The notes under the pieces are model-generated. The model saw nothing but the letters and a program-made list of their open reading frames with translations. It did no database searches and was not told the DNA's origin. Shown here one piece after another: positions 58,530-64,000 of a DNA stretch of 64,000 bases; the stretch's first letter is position 1; each line of letters starts with the position of its first letter. Origin of the DNA: JAEYXS01 sp943367715 (lineage in GTDB: Bacteria > Verrucomicrobiota > Verrucomicrobiia > Limisphaerales > JAEYXS01); assembly GCA_943367715.1 (NCBI GenBank), contig CALRJY020000010.1:112402-176401 (forward strand). The letters run 5' to 3'. The position numbers were made by a program, and so were the translations under genes.

Positions 58530-58937
58530 TTAGCGGCGGTTGCGACGCTTGACGTTCAACTGGGCCAGCGAGTGCGCCAGAGCAGCCTGCACGGAGGCAG
58601 ATTCCTCGTCGCTCAGCTTCTCCTGCAACCGCGCTTCCGCACGCTTGCGGGCTTCTTCCGCCTTGCCCTCGTCGATGTCGTCCGCCTTCACGGCCATGTC
58701 CGTCAGGATGGCCACGCGGTCGCCGGTGATCTGCACGAAGCCATCACCCACGGCCAGCAGACTCTCCTGGCCGTTCTTGCGCACGGCCACTTCACCCGCC
58801 ACCACCTGCGTCATCAGCGGCACGTGCATCGGGTAGATGCCCATCTCGCCTTCGACACCCGGCAGCGTCACCATCTCCACATCCTCGGAGTAGATCTTCG
58901 CTTCCGGCGTGACGATTTCTAGTTTCAGTGTAGCCAT
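58530..58937 (-). CDS. atpC: ATP synthase epsilon subunit
   Basis: 135 residues. N-terminal beta-sandwich (LKLEIVTPEAKIYSEDVEMVTLPGVEGEMGIYPMHVPLMTQV) then a helical hairpin (DEGKAEEARKRAEARLQEKLSDEESASVQAALAHSLAQL). It regulates F1 and joins it to the rotor. Last gene of the operon; it is separated from atpD by an 85-base gap holding an inverted repeat. Confidence 0.95.
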   Translation of the reverse strand: MATLKLEIVTPEAKIYSEDVEMVTLPGVEGEMGIYPMHVPLMTQVVAGEVAVRKNGQESLLAVGDGFVQITGDRVAILTDMAVKADDIDEGKAEEARKRAEARLQEKLSDEESASVQAALAHSLAQLNVKRRNRR

Positions 58938-58940
58938 GTT

Positions 58941-59018
58941 GATTTACGAATTCAGATTTACGATTTACGCGCGCTCCGTTTTACCGGCTCGTCATTCGTA
59001 AATCGCAAATCGTAAATC
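58941..59018. repeat. Inverted repeat of GATTTACG units between atpD and atpC
   Basis: Left arm 58941-58962 and right arm 58997-59018 pair at 19 of 22 positions. Each arm is itself built of GATTTACG-like units. Confidence 0.85.
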
Positions 59019-59022
59019 GGCG

Positions 59023-60474
59023 TTAGCCTTTGATTTGATCGATCGAGCCCTTCATGTAGAAGTCGGCCTCGTTCACTTCGTCGTGCTTGCCTTCAATGAT
59101 TTCCTTGAACGCACGCACGGTCTCGGCGACCGGCACCTGCTCACCCTTACGACCCGTGAACTGCTCGGCCACCGTGAACGGCTGGCTGAGGAACTTCTGG
59201 ATACGACGCGCGCGGAACACCGTGGTCTTGTCTTCGGGCGAGAGCTCGTCCATGCCCAAGATCGCGATGATGTCCTGCAAATCTTTGTAACGTTGCAGAA
59301 TCTTCTGCACGCCGCGGGCCACATTGTAATGCTCCTGGCCGACGATGTCCGGCGTCAACGCGCGGGAGTTCGATGCCAACGGATCCACGGCCGGGAAGAT
59401 GCCCAACTCGGCGATGGAGCGCTCCAACACGATGGTCGCATCCAAGTGCGCGAACGTCGTGGCGGGCGCCGGGTCAGTCAAGTCATCCGCAGGCACGTAA
59501 ACGGCCTGGAAGGACGTGATGGAACCCTTCTTCGTCGAAGTGATGCGTTCCTGCAAGTTGCCCATCTCGGCGGCGAGCGTCGGCTGGTAACCCACCGCGG
59601 ACGGTGTGCGACCCAGCAACGCGGACACTTCCGAGCCGGCCTGTGAGAAACGGAACACGTTATCGACGAACAGCAGCACGTCCTGGTTCTTCTCGTCACG
59701 GAAATATTCCGTCACGGCCAGAGCGGACAGTGCCACGCGCAGACGCGCACCGGGAGGTTCATTCATCTGGCCGTACACCAGTCCGATACGGGAACCGGGT
59801 TCGATGATCGGCATGCCATGCTCATCCTTCTTCGGATGACCATGCTCGTCCTTCTTCACCTTGATGACGTTGGACTCGATCATTTCGTTGTAGAGATCGT
59901 TACCTTCACGGGTACGCTCACCGACACCCGCGAACATCGAGATACCGCCATGCAGCTTCGCGATGTTGTTGATGAGCTCCATGATCACGACGGTCTTGCC
60001 TACCCCGGCGCCACCGAACGCCCCGACTTTACCACCCTTCAAGAACGGGCAGATCAAGTCGATGACTTTGATACCGGTGGTCAGGATCTGCGGGCTAGTG
60101 GACTGGTCCACGAGCGCCGGAGCTTGACGATGAATCGGATTATACTTGTCCGCCTTCACCGGGCCCTGTTCATCGATGGGGTCACCCGTGACGTTGAACA
60201 CGCGGCCCATGACGGCCTCACCTACCGGCATCGAGATGGGTGCACCGACGTCGGTGACTTCCATGCCGCGCTTGAGACCTTCCGTGGTGCTCATCGCGAC
60301 GGCGCGGACCCAACTGTCGCCAAGGTGCTGTTGCACTTCGAGCGTCAGCTTGACGGGCTCACCGCCGGGTGGCGTGAAATGGATGGTCAGGGCGTTGTAG
60401 ATCGCAGGCGGTGTGCCTGGGAATTCCACGTCCACCACGGGACCGATGATTTGAACGATTTTGCCTTTGTTCAT
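59023..60474 (-). CDS. atpD: ATP synthase beta subunit, with a small charged insertion
   Basis: 483 residues. Walker A GGAGVGKT (154-161), catalytic Glu in GERTREGNDLYNE (186-198), and DELSPEDKTTVFRARRIQKFLSQPF near the end. Residues 207-222 hold an insertion made of two near-identical eight-residue units (KKDEHGHP, KKDEHGMP), between the ERTREG helix and GLVYGQMNEPPGAR. The catalytic subunit of F1. Confidence 0.97.
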   Translation of the reverse strand: MNKGKIVQIIGPVVDVEFPGTPPAIYNALTIHFTPPGGEPVKLTLEVQQHLGDSWVRAVAMSTTEGLKRGMEVTDVGAPISMPVGEAVMGRVFNVTGDPIDEQGPVKADKYNPIHRQAPALVDQSTSPQILTTGIKVIDLICPFLKGGKVGAFGGAGVGKTVVIMELINNIAKLHGGISMFAGVGERTREGNDLYNEMIESNVIKVKKDEHGHPKKDEHGMPIIEPGSRIGLVYGQMNEPPGARLRVALSALAVTEYFRDEKNQDVLLFVDNVFRFSQAGSEVSALLGRTPSAVGYQPTLAAEMGNLQERITSTKKGSITSFQAVYVPADDLTDPAPATTFAHLDATIVLERSIAELGIFPAVDPLASNSRALTPDIVGQEHYNVARGVQKILQRYKDLQDIIAILGMDELSPEDKTTVFRARRIQKFLSQPFTVAEQFTGRKGEQVPVAETVRAFKEIIEGKHDEVNEADFYMKGSIDQIKG

Positions 60475-60486
60475 GCAGATCTAGAA

Positions 60487-61368
60487 TTAGCCCATCGCCA
60501 TCGCGGCGCTGGTGATTTCCAAAAGTTCTTTCGTGATATTCGCCTGACGCAGTTTGTTGTATTCCAGCGTGAGGTCTTTGATGAGCTGCTTCGCGTTGTC
60601 CGTCGCGCTCTTCATCGCCACCATCCGTGCGCTGTGCTCGGACGCCTTGGCTTCCAGCAGAAATTGATAAACCTGATAGTTCAGGTAATGCGGCAGCAAG
60701 TTGCTGAACACCTCGCCCGCGCTCGGCTCGAACTGATACTCCAGCTCGCCCTTCGCCAGCGTGGCCGCTTCATTGTTATGGCCGCCCATGTCGGCCTCCA
60801 GCGCGCTGATCTCGCCCAGAGGCAACAGCGTCCGCATCTCGGCTTTCTGCGCGAGCGTGTTGATGAAGTTCGTGTAGAGCACGTCCACCTGGTCCACTTC
60901 GCCGCTCAGGAACAGGTCTTGTGCGAATTTCGAGATGGCCCGCGCTTCGCTGAACTGCGGCGCGTCCTTATATGTGAACTCCGCCGCCAGATTGCGCTTC
61001 GTGCGCGCGATGAATTGCGAGGCCTTGCGGCCCGCCGTGATGTAAACCGTCGTGTTCTTGTCCAGCTTGCCCGCTTCCCGCAGCAAGTTGGAGTTCAAGG
61101 CACCGCACAAACCCTTGTCCGTGCTGATCACGATCACTGCGCGTTTCTTCACCGCCCGCTTTTCCATCAGCGGATGGCTGAATTCACCGGCGCCTTCGCT
61201 CACCGCTGCCAGCACCTCATTCATGAGCGTGGCATAGGGCCGGCCTGCGATGGCCGCCAACTGCGCCTTGCGCATCTTGGACGACGCCACCATCTGCATC
61301 GCCTTGGTGATCTGCGCCGTGTTCTTCACCGACTTGATCCGTCGGCGTATGTCGCGCGTGCTGGGCAT
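60487..61368 (-). CDS. atpG: ATP synthase gamma subunit
   Basis: 293 residues. N-terminal helix DIRRRIKSVKNTAQITKAMQMVASSKMRKAQ and C-terminal helix EHSARMVAMKSATDNAKQLIKDLTLEYNKLRQANITKELLEI form the rotor shaft. VIVISTDKGLCGALNSNLLRE confirms the family. Between atpA and atpD. Confidence 0.96.
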   Translation of the reverse strand: MPSTRDIRRRIKSVKNTAQITKAMQMVASSKMRKAQLAAIAGRPYATLMNEVLAAVSEGAGEFSHPLMEKRAVKKRAVIVISTDKGLCGALNSNLLREAGKLDKNTTVYITAGRKASQFIARTKRNLAAEFTYKDAPQFSEARAISKFAQDLFLSGEVDQVDVLYTNFINTLAQKAEMRTLLPLGEISALEADMGGHNNEAATLAKGELEYQFEPSAGEVFSNLLPHYLNYQVYQFLLEAKASEHSARMVAMKSATDNAKQLIKDLTLEYNKLRQANITKELLEITSAAMAMG

Positions 61369-61405
61369 GGTTCGTTAAATAACGTTTACGGCCGTGACTC
61401 TTCGC

Positions 61406-62947
61406 TTAGCGGTACGATTGCTTGAACTCGGTCACCGCCGCCTTCAATTCCGCCGCCAGGGCATCATTGACGGCTTTCTCGGTGCGGATCTTCTCGATCA
61501 AGGAACCTTTGCGGGTGTTCAGGAAGTCACTCAGCTTGTTCTGGAAATCTTTGACCTTTTCCACCGGCACATCATCCAGCAAACCATTCTGCATGGTCCA
61601 GAGGGTCGTCACCTGATTCTCCACCGACTGCGGATTGTACTGGTTCTGCTTGAAGAGTTCCACGATGCGCTTGCCGCGTTCCAGCGTGGCTTGCGTCTTG
61701 GCATCGAGATCGGAACCGAACTGCGCGAAGGCCGCGAGCTCGCGGTATTGCGCCAGGTCCAGCTTGATCTTGCCAGCCACCTGCTTCATCGCCTTGATCT
61801 GCGCGGCGGACCCTACGCGGGACACCGAGAGACCGACGGAAATGGCCGGGCGAATGCCTTGATAGAACAAATCCGTTTCCAAGTAGATCTGGCCGTCCGT
61901 GATCGAGATCACGTTCGTCGGGATGTAAGCGGACACGTCACCCGCTTGCGTCTCGATGATCGGCAAGGCCGTCAAAGAACCGCCACCGCTGCGTTCGTTC
62001 ACACGGGCAGAACGTTCCAGCAAACGGCTGTGGAGATAGAACACGTCACCCGGATACGCTTCACGGCCGGACGGACGCTTCAAGACGAGGGAAACTTGGC
62101 GGTAGGCCACAGCCTGCTTGGACAAATCATCAAAAATGATCAGCGCATCCATGCCGTTATCCATGAACCATTCGCCCATCGCCGCACCGGAGAACGGAGA
62201 GAGATATTGGTTCGCGGCGGAATCAGAAGCAGCAGCGACCACGACGATGGAGTATTCCAAGGCACCGGCCTTTTCCAACTCCGCGATCACGCGCGCCACG
62301 TTGGATTGCTTCTGACCGACAGCCACGTAAATGCTATAAACCGGGCGGAAACCCTTCGGGAACGTTCCATCCGCCTGCTTGGCCTGATTGTTGATCTTGG
62401 CCTGGTTGATCATCGTGTCCACGCCGATCGCGGTCTTGCCCGTCGAACGGTCACCGATGATCAGCTCGCGCTGACCGCGGCCCACCGGGATCATCGCGTC
62501 GATGGCCATGATACCCGTCTGGAGCGGCTGGCTCACGGATTGGCGCTTGATGATGCCGGGCGCAATCTTTTCCACCGGATATTGCACGGTCGATTGAATC
62601 GGACCCTTGCCGTCCAAAGGACGACCGAGCACGTCCACCACGCGGCCGAGCAGGCCCTTGCCCACTGGCACGGAGAGCAGCTTGCCCGTCGTGCGGACTT
62701 CCGCGCCCTCTTTGACGCCGAGGTAGTCGCCCAAGATGATGGCGCCGACTTCGGTTTCTTCGAGGTTCAGCGCGAGGCCGATGACTCCGTTGCCGAAATC
62801 CAACATCTCGTTGGACATCGCGTCCGTCAGGCCTTCGATCTTGGCCACACCGTCCGAGATCTCACGGACGATACCGACGTTCTGCTTGGAGACCGACGTC
62901 TTCACGCCGGTGATTTGGGCTTCAATATCCTGGAGAATGGAGCTCAT
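61406..62947 (-). CDS. atpA: ATP synthase alpha subunit
   Basis: 513 residues. Walker A GDRSTGKT (165-172), conserved RPAISVGLSVSRVGSAAQ (near 360), DGIVEIEG-like N-terminal strand (EISDGVAKIEGL). Non-catalytic nucleotide-binding subunit. Length normal. Confidence 0.97.
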   Translation of the reverse strand: MSSILQDIEAQITGVKTSVSKQNVGIVREISDGVAKIEGLTDAMSNEMLDFGNGVIGLALNLEETEVGAIILGDYLGVKEGAEVRTTGKLLSVPVGKGLLGRVVDVLGRPLDGKGPIQSTVQYPVEKIAPGIIKRQSVSQPLQTGIMAIDAMIPVGRGQRELIIGDRSTGKTAIGVDTMINQAKINNQAKQADGTFPKGFRPVYSIYVAVGQKQSNVARVIAELEKAGALEYSIVVVAAASDSAANQYLSPFSGAAMGEWFMDNGMDALIIFDDLSKQAVAYRQVSLVLKRPSGREAYPGDVFYLHSRLLERSARVNERSGGGSLTALPIIETQAGDVSAYIPTNVISITDGQIYLETDLFYQGIRPAISVGLSVSRVGSAAQIKAMKQVAGKIKLDLAQYRELAAFAQFGSDLDAKTQATLERGKRIVELFKQNQYNPQSVENQVTTLWTMQNGLLDDVPVEKVKDFQNKLSDFLNTRKGSLIEKIRTEKAVNDALAAELKAAVTEFKQSYR

Positions 62948-62974
62948 AGCTGTTCGTTAAATTCCTAAAATCGA

Positions 62975-63367
62975 TTAAAGGGCTTCCTGCAAGGCATTCA
63001 AACGGGCGACCACACTGCCGTCATACACATCACTGCCGACTTTGATCCGCAAACCACCGATCAACGCCGGATTCACCGCGAACTCGACATGCAGACCGGG
63101 ACCATAACGCTTTTCCAAGTTCGCCTTGATACCGGCCTTCAACTCAGGCGAGGTCTCGATCGCATCTTCCACGCGCACGGCGCGTCGCTCGATGTCCAGC
63201 TTCACCAACCGCTGGAAATGCTGAAGCGCGGCCACGTAACCGCGCGGCTTCTTGGCGATGACTTCCTTCACCGCCAGGCGCACGCGGTCCTCGTCCAACA
63301 GACCGTTCGCTTTGCAGGCCAAAAAGAGCTGCTTCGCGTCACGACGGGCTTGTTTGCCGATTTTCAC
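62975..63367 (-). CDS. atpH: ATP synthase delta subunit, short form
   Basis: 130 residues against about 175-180 in typical delta subunits. The C-terminal signature (VEFAVNPALIGGLRIKVGSDVYDGSV) is good, and the N-terminal helices (ARRDAKQLFLACKANGLLDEDRVRLAVKEV) are present but shortened, so the missing part is spread over the N-terminal bundle. The frame begins with ATG and there is no further in-frame upstream sequence free of stops that belongs to it. Links the stator to F1. Confidence 0.9.
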   Translation of the reverse strand: MKIGKQARRDAKQLFLACKANGLLDEDRVRLAVKEVIAKKPRGYVAALQHFQRLVKLDIERRAVRVEDAIETSPELKAGIKANLEKRYGPGLHVEFAVNPALIGGLRIKVGSDVYDGSVVARLNALQEAL

Positions 63368-63391
63368 AGTGTTTAGTAAAGTGTTTCAGCC

Positions 63392-63955
63392 TTAGGCGGC
63401 CAACTGGCTGTTGGTTTCGTCGGCCAGACGCTTCTGGTCTTCCGCCGTCAAAATCTTGCCGGAGACGCGCATCGCCGCTTGCACGGACAGACGGCCGATC
63501 TCGCGCTTCAACTCGGTTTCCAGACGCTTGAATTCGCTCTCATTCGCCTGCTTGGCCTTGGCGATGATCTCCGCGGCAGCAGCAACTGCCTTCTGACCTT
63601 CGCGTTCAGTGATCGCAGCAGCGGCAGCACGGGCTTCCTCGATGATCTTCTGGGCTTGGGCACCGGCTTCCGCGAGCGCGCGCTTGCGATCTTCGTCAGC
63701 CTTGGCCAGATCAGCCTTCATCTTCTCGGCGGCAGCCAAGCTGTCCGCGATGCGCTTCTCACGCTCCGCCAGCACGTTCTGCAACGGCTTGAAAGCGAAC
63801 TTGTAAAGAATAGCCGCAAAAATGAAGAACCCGATCAACTGCGACAGGAAGAGCTGGCCATCGAAGCCGAACTGCGTCCCGATGTCCTGCGCCGTTTTCT
63901 TCAGGCCATCCACCGCGCCACCATCTTGGGCGGCCAACAGCAAAGGAAGTTCCAT
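63392..63955 (-). CDS. atpF: ATP synthase b subunit
   Basis: 187 residues. An N-terminal, apparently non-conserved leader (MELPLLLAAQDGGAVDGLKK) precedes the membrane helix (LIGFFIFAAILYKFAF, about 40-55). A long Ala/Glu/Lys-rich coiled coil follows and ends in VSGKILTAEDQKRLADE. Peripheral stalk. First atp gene visible; atpE and atpB should lie to the right of the window. Confidence 0.95.
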   Translation of the reverse strand: MELPLLLAAQDGGAVDGLKKTAQDIGTQFGFDGQLFLSQLIGFFIFAAILYKFAFKPLQNVLAEREKRIADSLAAAEKMKADLAKADEDRKRALAEAGAQAQKIIEEARAAAAAITEREGQKAVAAAAEIIAKAKQANESEFKRLETELKREIGRLSVQAAMRVSGKILTAEDQKRLADETNSQLAA

Positions 63956-64000
63956 ATGATTAAATTTCTATGACAGACAGGGTAGCGGAGCCGCCGAAGC

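Noticed and set aside
59818..62968. Two long plus-strand frames opposite atpD, atpG and atpA
   Set aside because: Arg/His/Leu-rich shadows of highly conserved ATP synthase genes.

Overview
This 64 kb window (about 58% G+C) looks like chromosome from a member of the Verrucomicrobiota, probably near the Pedosphaera/Limisphaera group. That placement is inferred from gene content: PSD1-type planctomycete cytochrome proteins, DUF1501, DUF1592/DUF1552, DUF1080, two formylglycine sulfatases, many exported hydrolases, a fused MFS/spermidine synthase, and an ATP synthase operon with a short delta subunit. No rRNA, tRNA, integrase, transposase, phage gene or CRISPR array was seen.

Layout. 0-2.4 kb: end of a small membrane protein and a Tat-exported esterase. 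2.4-3.28 kb: a gene-free stretch with hairpin repeats. 3.28-7.29 kb: a one-strand array of about nine small, mostly unrecognisable genes. 7.3-24.4 kb: degradative and housekeeping genes (esterases, YceI, serine hydrolase, MFS/spermidine synthase, DUF1080, sulfatase with HEAT repeats, exported methyltransferase, GH31 glucosidase, Lrp regulator). 24.4-29.6 kb: a translationally coupled DUF1592 - DUF1552 - ankyrin operon. 29.8-38.9 kb: exported proteins, an HtrA-like protease, a PH-domain protein, a Sel1 protein, a second sulfatase, a methyltransferase, a metallo-beta-lactamase-fold enzyme and a gamma carbonic anhydrase. 39.0-43.3 kb: a PSD1 + DUF1501 pair.

43.33-44.68 kb is a 1.35 kb gene-free region packed with hairpins. 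It holds two copies of a three-hairpin unit and modules that also occur at 2.99-3.22 kb. It is followed at once by a second one-strand array of small unknown genes (44.68-48.54 kb). Then come glcD, a HEAT protein, a multi-PAS histidine kinase with an overlapping receiver, an arsenic cluster (arsR - aquaglyceroporin - DUF6428 - arsC), a thioredoxin-like ferredoxin, a ferritin-like protein, and the minus-strand ATP synthase genes atpF-H-A-G-D-C, which run off the right edge.

The most interesting signal is that both small-gene arrays are preceded by the same hairpin modules. Other points are families of short-period 'stutter' repeats between genes, the coupled DUF1592/DUF1552/ankyrin operon, an arsenic cluster without an efflux pump, and small departures in AtpD and AtpH. 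Start codons were often moved downstream of the longest reading frame, because upstream extensions ran through repeats or lost signal peptides; each such choice is stated in the entry.
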